Shown here one piece after another: positions 1 to 9,867 of a stretch of 64,000 nucleotides of DNA (its first letter is position 1; the number at the start of each line of letters is the position of its first letter). Made by a program: the position numbers and the translations under genes. This DNA comes from Tachinus rufipes. Taxonomy: Eukaryota; Arthropoda; Insecta; Coleoptera; Staphylinidae. The notes below the pieces were generated by a model. It was not told the DNA's origin. It made no database searches and saw only the letters and a list, made by a program, of their open reading frames with translations. The stretch spans positions 102,845,066 through 102,909,065 of the forward strand of contig OZ010746.1 in assembly GCA_963932245.1 (NCBI GenBank). Reading direction: 5' to 3'.

Positions 1-127
1 CTTTAATCTTAAGTTTTTAGTAATAATTAAACTTTAATAGCTTTACTAGACTGAACTTAATTAAAAAAATTTCTCATAATATTATTAATATAACATAAAT
101 TATTTTTTGATCTTTTTGATAAAATAA

Positions 128-325
128 ACTGCTTTACAACAATGGAATCGAGCTGAATACAACGACGATTTGGTCAACAATGGCCTGAATCACCTACGCG
201 ATTACAAATCCGTTTTCCAATACAAAGTGGCACTAATAAAAGCGATTTTAACGACATATAAAGGTCTAAAAAAAGCATCAAAACTATCCAAAGACATTTC
301 ATATAACTTTATTTCACATAGCTAA
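128..325 (+). other. Short coding-like open frame without ATG
   Basis: Between an in-frame stop at 125-127 and TAA at 323-325 there are 65 open codons. Their composition is unusually mixed for this AT-rich DNA (W, R, E, D, N, G and H residues, for example WNRAEYNDDLVNNGLNHLRD starting at 143). No family was recognised. There is no initiating ATG in this frame and only a weak AG acceptor candidate near 151. It could be an internal exon, a fragment of a transposon gene, or chance. A protein-level search would decide. Confidence 0.15.
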
Positions 326-796
326 TGTTGAAAAGAACAGGATTAAAGTACATTTAGAATTATAAAATTAGATAAATAAAATTAGTACACTTTTATATAT
401 ATTTCATCTTAGGGATCTGTAAACATTGCATAAAATACACAAACAATCTACACAACTACATAGAATGTATGCATGCTTAGTGTCATTGCATGATTAAGAT
501 TACATATATTTAAATTTTGTCCCGATTAATAATATAATATAATTGAATGCCGGTAGAGATTAATCAACAATTACACGTCATAATATTATCTAAAATAATA
601 GCATCTGTTTTTTTTTTATAATAATATATAATTATATAAGTCAAACGCGTTATATATTTTCTCATTCATATATATTTATATAGGGGCTAGGATTGAGTTT
701 AAAGCGTGCTTAAATTCCGGGTATCTGGGATGGGTTTGATTAAACTGTTTTACTCCTGAAGGTCTCAGTCTCTGATGGGTAGAATAGTGGCGTAAT

Positions 797-835
797 GTGA
801 CTATATAGGGGTTATTTACACCCCTGTATAGTGAC
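797..835. repeat. 15 bp imperfect hairpin
   Basis: GTGACTATATAGGGG at 797-811 is followed by a 9-base spacer and then CCCCTGTATAGTGAC at 821-835. The arms pair at 13 of 15 positions. It lies in the relatively GC-rich part of the upstream island and could be the end of a small transposon or a simple stem-loop. No target duplication was identified. Confidence 0.5.
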
Positions 836-1933
836 TTTTTAACGCTGTTTGTTTTCTTAGTAGTGGGATATGTGACGGTTTGTGGCTGTTGTTGGATGCT
901 GCTTTTGGGGACTGGTGGCGGGAGCGGATTTAATTCTCGCCGTGATCTGCTGCTTCCTGTCCAAGCATGTACGGGGAGGCCTATAAAATAAAATATCGGT
1001 TACGGATTTATGGGTCGTTTACAGTCACCTGTAGAGGCAATGTGTGCGGTTTAATTAACTTTTCATAACCGAGACTAGTGATTTATTGTTTTTACACTAT
1101 GTAAGAGGTATTTTTAATTAAATGTTTTGAACATTTCAATCAACTCATCATAAAAAGTATATTTACAATTCTATAAACATTTAACATTTTGAGTCCGGCC
1201 CTGTTGGCCGCCATAATAAGCAACTTAATATACACAAAAGTATTGCATTCATTTTACTACACAAACGATATATCGAAATCCGCACTCTAAAATAAATAAA
1301 AAGACAATTTTTTTGGATAACTTTGAAATAAATTTGCAATCATATAATATTGACTTACACAATAAAACAAACATTTTTTATTCATTATTACAGAAGCCAG
1401 AAAATTTCGTTCGTGCCATTCACAAATTGTTTGCTTTCATACCGGCACAATTATTCCGTCTGTTTTTCTTCTTTACATTACGCAATGTGCGCCTCACTTT
1501 ATTTCAATACAACCCAAGTTGCAGAACGACGTGTGCCAATCAATTGGTCATGAATACGAACTAATGATGCAATTCGACAAACATTTTAATGCAAATTGAT
1601 AGCCACAAACAAGTTTTAAATCTTGTATATATTTACCATAATAGTTTTGTAACAATTAATTAAAATCAAACAAATTTCATTTATAAAATTAATATAAAAT
1701 TCCAATATTACAATTTTAAAATCCATAAAATAAATTCCGTTTTAATTTTTATCTTGCGTTCTTTTTGCAAACGCTCGAGTATTGTCTTATCGCAACTCTT
1801 TTTAGAAGTTCGTTTATCGCTTTCGGTCTCGGTGGATTTTGAAATCCTTTAGTTTGCGAAGTGAATTGTTCTTGTGTGGTGTGTATGTGTGTGCTCGTTT
1901 CGCGGTTGTGATTTAATTTTTTGATTACGTCTG

Positions 1934-1984
1934 ATGGCGCCTACTCAGTTTAACAAATTTTCCCGCAGGAAGATACGTTTGAAG
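1934..1984 (+). CDS. Candidate first coding exon, unknown gene
   Basis: The ATG at 1934 opens 17 codons reading MAPTQFNKFSRRKIRLK. They end exactly at AAG|GTAATC, a reasonable 5' splice donor with the intron starting at 1985. The preceding ~130 bases are rich in GT and CG words (for example CGTTTCGCGG), as in a 5' untranslated leader, and differ from the repeats downstream. The start context (CTGATGG) has G at +4 but no purine at -3. The protein was not recognised, and no second exon could be joined because the following ~7 kb is satellite. An alternative reading is that TTTTCCCGCAG ending near 1969 is a 3' splice acceptor and the exon starts there. Confidence 0.28.
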
Positions 1985-2099
1985 GTAATCGCTTTACATA
2001 TTTTGATATGCATTTAAGTAGATAGATCATTTTTGTAAAAATATGTTTATAAAATGTTATATATGTTTTAATTAGTTACAAACAGTAACAAAATGTTCA

Positions 2100-3055
2100 A
2101 TATTTTTAAACTAATGGAATTTTTTTTTTTATAGAATTTAGGTATGCTGAATCCAATATTTTAAATCGCATCTTAAAATTCTTAGTGATTATCAAAGAAA
2201 TTAAATTTAATCAACAAAATTTTCAATATTTTCTAATTAATGGAAATTTTTTTGGAAAACAATTTTTTTCAAATTACAAATTTTCTAATGAATTTAGGTA
2301 CGCTGAATCCAAAATTTTTAACCGCATCTCAAAATTCTTGATGGTTATCACAAAAATTCAAATTAATCAACAAAATTGCTAATATTTTCAAAGAAATGGA
2401 AATTTTTATAAAAACAAATTTTTTTCAAAATATTTTCTACAAATTTTCTAATAAATTTAGGTAAGCTAAATCCAAAATTTTAAACCGCATCTCAAAATTC
2501 GTAGTGGTTATCACAAAAATTCAAATTAATCAACAAAATTGCTAATATTTTCAAAGAAATGGAAATTTTTATAAAAACAAATTTTTTTCAAAATATTTTT
2601 TACAAATTTTCTAATAAATTTAAGTATGCTAAAACCAAAATTTTAAACCGCATCTCAAAATTTGTAGTGGTTATCACAAAAATTCAGTTTTATCAACAAA
2701 ATTGCCAATATTTTCAAATTAATAAAAAATTTTATTTAAACAAATTTTTTTCAAAAAAATGTCTACAACTTTTTTAATGAATTTAGGTGCGCTGAATCCA
2801 AAATTTTAAACCGCATCTTAAAATTCTTAGTGGTTATCACAGAAATTCAATTTAATCAACAAAATTTTTAAGAATTTGAATTTAATGAAATTTTTTATGG
2901 AAAATCATTTTTTTCAAAATATTTTTTAAATTTTTCTGATAAATTTAGGTATGCTGAAACTAACATTTTAAACCACATCTCAAAATTCTTAGTGAATTTC
3001 ACAGAAATTCAATTTAATCAACAAAATTGACAATAAATATTTTCAAATATTAACA
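2100..3055. repeat. ~162 bp tandem repeat, six copies
   Basis: The marker GGTAYGCTGAATCC recurs at 2141, 2297, 2460, 2623, 2786 and 2948, giving spacings of 156-163 bp. Each unit also carries TTTTAAACCGCATCTCAAAA and ATCAACAAAATTGCTAATAT. Copies differ by scattered substitutions and small indels, so this is an older, diverged array. It abuts the 172 bp satellite directly. The overlapping short open frames within it are chance. Confidence 0.9.
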
Positions 3056-6000
3056 TTTTTCATGTAAAGTTATTAATTTAATCATAAAACAAAAACCAAT
3101 TGCTAAATTTTAATAAAATCTGTCAAAAATACTTTTCAGTACGTACTTTAAATATTGGCTTAAATAGAAATTAGTATTTTTTACTGGGAGTATTTTTTGC
3201 GTATTTTTGAACTTGAAAACATTAAAAAAAATTATGTTAAGTTATTAATTAAATCATAAAACAAAAACCAATCGATGAATTTAAATAAAATTTGTCTGAA
3301 ATACTTTTCAGTAAGTGTTTTAAATACTGGCATAATTAAAAATAAGTATTTTTGACTAGAAGTATTTCTTGCGTATTTTTGAAATTGAAAACATTCAAAT
3401 TTTTTATGTTAAGTTATTAATTGAATCATAAAACAAAAACCAATCGATGAATTTCAATAAAATTTGTAAAAAATACTCTTCAGTAAGTATTTTAAATATT
3501 AGTATAATTAGAAATTAGTATTTTTGACTGGAAGTATTTTTTGCGTATTTTTGAAATTGAAAACATTCAAATTTTTTATGTTAAGTTATTAATTGAATCA
3601 TAAAACAAAAACCAATCGATGAATTTTAATAAAATTTGTAAGAAATACTCTTCAGTAAGTATTTTAAATACTAGTATAACTAAAAATTAGTATTTTTGAC
3701 TGGAAGTATTTTTTGCGTATTTTTGAAATTGAAAACATTCAATTTTTTTATGTTAAGTTATTAATTGAATCATAAAACAAAAACCAATCAATGAATATAA
3801 AGAAAAATTGTCAGAAATACTTTTCAGTAAGTGCTTTAAATACTGGCATAATCAGAAATTAGTATCTTTGACGGAAAGTATTTTTTGCGTATTTTTGAAA
3901 TTGAAAATATTCAAATCTTTTATGTTAAGTTATTAATTGAATCATAAAACAAAAACTAATAGATGAATTTAAATAAAATTTGTCAGAAATACTTTTCAGT
4001 AAGTGCTTTAAATACTAGCATAACTAGAAATTAGTATTTTTGACTGGAAGTATTTTTTGCGTATTTTTGAAATTGAAAACATTCAAATTTTTTATGTTAA
4101 GTTATGAATTTAATCATAAAACAAAACCTAATCGATGAATTTAAATAAAATATGTTAGAAATACTTTTCAGTAAGTGTTTCAAATACTGGCATAAATAAA
4201 AATTAGTATTTTTGACTAGAAGTATTTTTTGCGTATTTTTGAAATTGAAAACATTCAAATTTTTTGTGTTAAGTTATCAATTTAATCATAAAACAAAAAC
4301 TAATCGATGAATTTAAATAAAATATGTCAGAAATACTTTTCAGTAAGTGCTTTAAATACTGGCATAAATAGAAATTAGTATTTTTGACTGAAAGTATTTT
4401 TTGCGTATTTTTGAAATTGAAAACATTCAAATTTTTTATGTTAAGTTATTAATTGAATCATAAAACAAAAACCAATCAATGAATTTAAATAAAATTTGTC
4501 AGAAATACTTTTCAGTAAGTGCTTTAAATACTGGCATAATTAGAAATTAGTATTTTTGACTAGAAGTATTTTTTGCGTATTTTTGAAATTGAAAACATTC
4601 AAATTTTGTATGTTAAGTTATCAATTTAATCATAAAACAAAAACCAATAGATGAATTTAAATAAATATTGTCAGAAATACTTTTCAGTAAGTGCTTTAAA
4701 TACTGGCTTAATTAGAAATTAGTATTTTTGACTGAAAGTATTTTTTGCGTATTTTTGAAATTGAAAACATTCTAATTTTTTATGTTAAGTTATTAATTGA
4801 ATCATAAAACAAAAACCAATCGATGAATTTAAATAAAATTTGTCAGAAATACTTTTCAATAACTGCTTTAAATACTGGCATAATTAGAATTTAGTATTTT
4901 AGACTGGAAGTATTTTTTGCGTATTTTTGAAATTGAAAACATTCAAATTTTTTATGTTAAGTTATTAATTGAATCATAAAACAAAAACTAATCGATGAAT
5001 TTAAATAAAATATGTCAGAAATACTTTTCAGTAAGTGCTTTAAATACTGGCATAATTAGAAATTAGTATTTTTGACTGGAAGTACTTTTGAAATTGAAAA
5101 CATTCAAAATTTTTATGTTAAGTTATTTATTGAATCATAAAACAAAAACCAATCGATGAATTTAAAGAAAATTTGTCAGAAATACTTTTCAGTAAGTATT
5201 TTAAATATTGGAATAATTGAAAATTAGTATTTTAGACTGGAAGTATTTTTTGCGTATTTTTGAAATTGAAAACATTCAAATTTTTTATGTTAAGTTATTA
5301 ATTGAATCATAAAACAATAACCAATCGATGAATTTAAAGAAAATTTGTCAGAAATACTTTTCAGTAAGTATTTTAAATATTGGAATAATTGGAAATTTGT
5401 ATTTTTGACTGAAAGTATTTTTTGCGTATTTTTGAAAATGAAAACATTCAAATTGTTTATGTTAAGTTATGAATTTAATCATAAAACAAAAACTAATCGA
5501 TGAATTTAAATAAAATATGTCAGAAATACTTTTCAGTAAGTGTTTTAAATACTGACATAAATAAAAATTAGTATTTTTGACTAGAAGTATTTTTTGCGTA
5601 TTTTTGAAATTGAAAACATTCAAATTTTGTATGTTAAGTTATCAATTTAATCATAAAACAAAAACTAATCGATGAATTTAAATAAAATTTGTCAGAAATA
5701 CTTTTCAGTAAGTGCTTTAAATACTGGCATAAATAGAAATTAGTATTTTTGACTGAAAGTATTTTTTGCGTATTTTTGAAATTGAAAACATTCAAATTTT
5801 TTATGTTAAGTTATTAATTGAATCATAAAACAAAAACCAATTAATGAATTTAAATAAAATTTGTCAGAAATACTTTTCAGTAAGTGCTTTAAATACTGGC
5901 ATAATTAGAAATTAGTATTTTTGACTAGAAGTATTTTTTGCGTATTTTTGAAATTGAAAACATTCAAATTTTGTATGTTAAGTTATCAATTTAATCATAA

Positions 6001-6381
6001 AACAAAAACCAATAGATGAATTTAAATAAATATTGTCAGAAATACTTTTCAGTAAGTGCTTTAAATACTGGCTTAATTAGAAATTAGTATTTTTGACTGA
6101 AAGTATTTTTTGCGTATTTTTGAAATTGAAAACATTCTAATTTTTTATGTTAAGTTATTAATTGAATCATAAAACAAAAACCAATCGATGAATTTAAATA
6201 AAATTTGTCAGAAATACTTTTCAATAACTGCTTTAAATACTGGCATAATTAGAATTTAGTATTTTAGACTGGAAGTATTTTTTGCGTATTTTTGAAATTG
6301 AAAACATTCAAATTTTTTATGTTGTAGCAAAGCGGGGTGGGTTGAAGAAATAATTTCTTATGGTTGCTCGGATAGTTATAT

Positions 6382-6387
6382 TTTATT
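6382..6387 (-). terminator. Polyadenylation signal of the solo LTR
   Basis: TTTATT on the plus strand is AATAAA on the minus strand. It lies about 60 bases before the 3' end of the LTR, downstream of the TATA box as expected for a retrotransposon LTR. Confidence 0.5.
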
Positions 6388-6658
6388 TCTTTCTTACTTA
6401 TAACTCAAATTAACAATACACTGTAAATAACAATAATAGAAATTAACTAGCATGGTGATAAACATTCAAAGGGCTAACATACCTGGTGCAGGTAACCCAC
6501 ACGTGGAGTTCACGAGTATAAATTATACCTGAAGGCACGCAGTCTTCTGTCGCAAGAGTCAAGATGGAAAGACGGGAACAGTGATGCGGTGGTTTAAGGT
6601 AAGAATCCGCGGGGATATCCGCGGGTATGTTAAGTGGGAAGTCTACCACCGGATTAAA

Positions 6659-6667
6659 CTTTATATA
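6659..6667 (-). promoter_or_regulatory. TATA box of the solo LTR
   Basis: On the minus strand this reads TATATAAAG, about 30-35 bases from the LTR start and preceded by a GC-rich CGCCCC. It is the probable core promoter element of the retrotransposon and would drive transcription leftwards into the satellite. Confidence 0.55.
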
Positions 6668-8790
6668 GGGGCGCACATTACCGAGCATTGTGACAATGTT
6701 AAGTTATTAATTGAATCATAAAACAAAAACTAATCGATGAATTTAAATAAAATATGTCAGAAATACTTTTCAGTAAGTGCTTTAAATACTGGCATAATTA
6801 GAAATTAGTATTTTTGACTAGAAGTATTTTTTGCGTATTTTTGAAATTGAAAACATTCAAATTTTGTATGTTAAGTTATGAATTTAAACATAAAACAAAA
6901 ACTAATCGATGAATTTAAATAAAATATGTCAGAAATACTTTTCAGTAAGTGTTTTAAATACTGACATAAATAAAAATTAGTATTTTTGACTAGAAGTATT
7001 TTTTGCGTATTTTTGAAATTGAAAACATTCAAATTTTGTATGTTAAGTTATCAATTTAATCATAAAACAAAAACTAATCGATGAATTTAAATAAAATATG
7101 TCAGAAATACTTTTCAGTAAGTGTTTTAAATACTGACATAAATAAAAATTAGTATTTTTGACTAGAAGTATTTTTTGCGTATTTTTGAAATTGAAAACAT
7201 TCAAATTTTGTATGTTAAGTTATCAATTTAATCATAAAACAAAAACTAATCGATGAATTTAAATAAAATTTGTCAGAAATACTTTTCAGTAAGTGCTTTA
7301 AATACTGGCATAATTAGAAATTAGTATTTTTGACTGGAAGTATTTTTGAAATTGAAAACATTCAAATTTTTTATGTTAAGTTATTTATTGAATCATAAAA
7401 CAAAAACCAATCGATGAATTTAAAGAAAATTTGTCAGAAATACTTTTCAGTAAGTATTTTAAATATTGGAATAATTGAAAATTAATATTTTAGACTGGAA
7501 GTATTTTTTGCGTATTTTTGAAAATGAAAACATTCAAATTGTTTATGTTAAGTTATGAATTTAATCATAAAACAAAAACTAATCGATGAATTTAAATAAA
7601 ATATGTCAGAAATACTTTTCAGTAAGTGTTTTAAATACTGACATAAATAAAAATTAGTATTTTTGACTAGAAGTATTTTTTGCGTATTTTTGAAATTGAA
7701 AACATTCAAATTTTTTATGTTAAGTTATCAATTTAATCATAAAACAAAAACCAATCGATGAATTAAAATAAAATTTGTTTAAAATACTCTTCAGTAAGTA
7801 CTTAAATTACTGGTATAATTAGAAATTAGTATTTTTCACCGGAAGTATTTTTCGCGTATTTTTGAAATTGAAAATATTAAAATTTTTCTGTTAAGTTATT
7901 AATTTAGTCATAAAACAAAAACCAAAAGATTAATTTAAATAATATTTGTCAGAAATACTCTTCAGTAAGTACTTTAAATACTGGCATAATAAGAAATTAG
8001 TATTTTGTACTGGAAGTATTTTTTGCGTATTTTTGAAATTGAAAACATGTTAAGTTATTAATTTAATCATAAAACAAAAATCAATCGATGAATTTAAATA
8101 AAATTTGTTAGAAATACTTTTCAGTAAGTTCTTTAATAATTGGCATAATTTGAAATAAGTATTTTTTACTAAAAGTATTTTTTAAGTATTTTTGAAATTA
8201 AAAACATTTTAAGTTATTAATTTGATTATAAAACAAAAACTAATTGATGAATTTAAATACAATTTGTCTGAAATACTTTTCAGTAAGTACTTTAAATATT
8301 GGCATAATTAGAAATTAGTATTTTTTACTGAAAGTATTTTTTGAGTATTTTTGAAATTAAAAACTTTTTAAATTATTAATTAAATCATAAAACAAAAACT
8401 AATCGATGAATTCAAATAAAGTATGTCAGAAATACTCTTCAGTAAGTACTTTAAATCTTGGCATAATTAAAAATAAGTATTTTTTACTGGAAGTATTTTT
8501 TGCGTATTTTTGAAATTGAAAACATGTTAAGTTATTAATTTAATCATAAAACAAAAATCAATCGATGAATTTAAATAAAGTTTGTTAGAATTACTTTTCA
8601 GTAAGTTCTTTAATAATTGGCATAATTTGAAATAAGTATTTTTTACTAAAAGTGTTTTTTAAGTATTTTTGAAATTAAAAACATTTTAAGTTATTAATTT
8701 GATTATAAAACAAAAACCAATTGATAAATTTAAATAAAATTCGTCAGAAATACTCTCCAGTAAGTACTTTAAATACTGGTAATTTTAATG

Positions 8791-9457
8791 TGTAACGCAT
8801 CAAATTAATTCTGTTATTTAAGACGATTTGAAATTATATAAATGCGCTTAAAATCATCGACAAACTGCAGGCACATATAAATTTCCTGGAATTGAACGCG
8901 CTACAAATTCCGTTAAGCTTTCAACAACTCTGTTTGCATTTCTACTAATTCGATACCAATTAAGCGGCTTAAATTTACAAATGATTAATTAAAAACTTGT
9001 ATAACTAAAGAATAATTTTGATTTTATTGTAATGCAATTAGTATCAATTTTATTGCTTGTTACTAATCAGTCCTATCAAAACGTTATCACAGCACCGTCA
9101 ACACCATCCCGATATTGTTTAAATGCGAGGAGGACAATTAATTGTTTGATCAAGTGGGCAGCGGTCTGGCTAATCGAGAATCCAACCCTTGATAGTTATC
9201 TATACATCCATTCACATATTAATTACTTAATTGTATAGCAAAACAGATCAATCTCAATTATTTAACTTGTACAGTCATTAAATCCACATAGGAAAATATC
9301 GCGTGTCATACATCAACGTTGATAAAAGATGAGAGAAGTTAACATTTGAAACTAATTTAGAGTTATGAAGGAGATTAATACCATTATTATGTGATAGTTT
9401 ATTATAAAATAAATAAAACACATACTATGTACTATATCACGAAAAAATTTAATACTA
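8791..9457. other. Unique island downstream of sNPF exon
   Basis: This is non-repetitive, moderately AT-rich DNA between the satellite and the inverted repeat. If the sNPF gene continues, this is its downstream intron and possibly its last exon. The 68-codon open frame at 9032-9238 (+) lies antisense to that gene, has no recognisable domain, and is not called. One possible short terminal exon is listed separately at 9119-9169. Confidence 0.4.
9119..9169 (-). CDS. Possible terminal exon of sNPF
   Basis: On the minus strand an AG at 9171-9170 (TTCTCGATTAG) precedes CCAGACCGCTGCCC. In the phase left by the sNPF exon (phase 0) this reads 16 codons, PDRCPLDQTINCPPRI, then TAA. It is the right strand, order and phase, and sNPF precursors do end with a short non-conserved tail. 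However, the polypyrimidine tract is weak, the sequence itself is not diagnostic, and many such mini-exons can arise by chance. Confidence 0.15.
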   Translation of the reverse strand, partial: PDRCPLDQTINCPPRI

Positions 9458-9621
9458 GTTTCAACTTTGACAAGGCCATCATCGGACGGTGATACAAACA
9501 AGTATGAATATAAAAGAAAATTAATGTTTGAGAAACTATTTGATATTTAAAATTATTATGATTAATGAATTAAGATAAGGATTGTATCACCGTCCGATGA
9601 TGGCCTCGTACAGGTTGAAAC
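9458..9621. repeat. Foldback element, 40 bp inverted repeat arms
   Basis: The arm at 9458-9497 and the arm at 9582-9621 are inverted copies separated by 84 AT-rich bases. The inner 24 bases, GGCCATCATCGGACGG plus TGATACAA, match perfectly, and the outer part (GTTTCAAC) also matches, with a few differences between. It looks like a small foldback transposon or MITE. A clear target duplication was not found. It sits about 100 bases beyond the sNPF exon's splice donor, so it would be transcribed as a strong hairpin in that pre-mRNA. Confidence 0.8.
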
Positions 9622-9724
9622 TTGTTATGGTCAATAATATTTATAAACTATTTTGTAAAAAGCAACAAATCATTTATAATTTATTTAAAATTTTTACAAA
9701 ATATATAAAAAATGTTTAACTTAC

Positions 9725-9867
9725 TGGCATCATACTGTGGTCGGATCGTCCAAATCGGAGCCTCAATGAAGGAGGTCCATTTTTTCTCCTCTCTACATGA
9801 TGAAGGCCCAACCTGTCCTCTAATGCTTCCTTCTGCATTAAGAGTTCGTAGAGATCCCGTATGTTCA
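9725..9867 (-). CDS. sNPF: Short neuropeptide F precursor, internal exon
   Basis: This 143 bp exon encodes the peptide-bearing core of an insect short neuropeptide F prepropeptide, which is processed in the secretory pathway and signals through the sNPF G-protein-coupled receptor in feeding and growth control. Two bases complete a codon, then 47 codons follow. The stretch starts NIRDLYELLMQKEALEDRLG and runs through a basic site (ERRK) to NGPPSLRLRF-G-R. PSLRLRF is the sNPF signature, Gly is the amide donor and Arg the cleavage site; the tail is SDHSMMP. The acceptor is TTTTAATTGCAG (AG at 9869-9868) and the donor is GTAAGTT from 9724. The usual GRRSD is GRSD here, with a single Arg. The signal-peptide exon should lie at higher coordinates but was not found. 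The longer open frame over 9681-9914 is a different frame and is spurious. Confidence 0.87.

Larger units (their letters stand above)
1..1933. other. Non-repetitive upstream island
   Basis: This AT-rich stretch shows no tandem repeat. 680-1030 is richer in G and C than its surroundings and contains a hairpin and a TATA-like CTATAAAATA near 979. The ~83-codon open frame at 1313-1564 (+) has no recognisable domain, and a second overlapping frame is equally long, so it is not called as a gene. The bases just before 1934 are GT-rich and look like a 5' untranslated leader. No RNA gene was recognised. Confidence 0.5.
6323..6695 (-). mobile_element. Solo LTR of an LTR retrotransposon
   Basis: This is a 373 bp block unrelated to the surrounding 172 bp satellite. 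It begins TGTAGCAAAG and ends TTGTGACA on the plus strand, so it has TG...CA termini. It is flanked by the same four bases, ATGT (6319-6322 and 6696-6699), and removing one copy plus the insert restores an uninterrupted satellite monomer. Read on the minus strand it has an early TATATAAAG box and, about 280 bp later, an AATAAA polyadenylation signal, the order expected in an LTR. A 4 bp duplication suits Ty3/gypsy or Bel/Pao elements, but the family was not identified. No internal retrotransposon region is present, so the two LTRs of an element presumably recombined. The 81-codon open frame inside it is incidental. Confidence 0.85.
3056..8790. repeat. 172 bp satellite array (family A)
   Basis: The box AAGTTATTAATTGAATCATA recurs with exact 172 bp spacing (for example GTTATT at 3069, 3241, 3413, 3585, 3757 and 3929), for about 30 copies. 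Conserved blocks are ATAAAACAAAAACCAATCGA, CAGAAATACTTTTCAGTAAG, TTGACTGGAAGTATTTTTTG and CGTATTTTTGAAATTGAAAA. Some copies share indels, such as the loss of TTTTTTGCGTAT near 5083 and again near 7340. A variant copy at 4646 recurs at 6011, revealing a higher-order repeat of about 1365 bp (eight monomers). Copies become more diverged after about 7750. A solo LTR splits the array at 6323-6695. Confidence 0.95.

Noticed and set aside
1313..1564. 83-codon open frame and an overlapping 67-codon frame
   Set aside because: Two frames of similar length overlap, neither has a recognisable domain, and no splice or start context favours either.
6443..6688. 81-codon open frame on the minus strand
   Set aside because: It falls entirely inside the solo LTR and starts near its TATA region, so it is incidental.
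3056..8790. CRISPR-like regular repeats
   Set aside because: Units are contiguous 172 bp tandem monomers with no short repeat and unique spacer pattern, and the DNA is eukaryotic.
3056..8790. Calling this array a functional centromere
   Set aside because: A 172 bp period and higher-order structure resemble centromeric satellites, but nearby coding sequence and the lack of any protein-binding data make the call unsafe.
9032..9238. 68-codon open frame on the plus strand
   Set aside because: It lies opposite the predicted sNPF gene, is AT-driven, and has no signature beyond a hydrophobic N-terminus.
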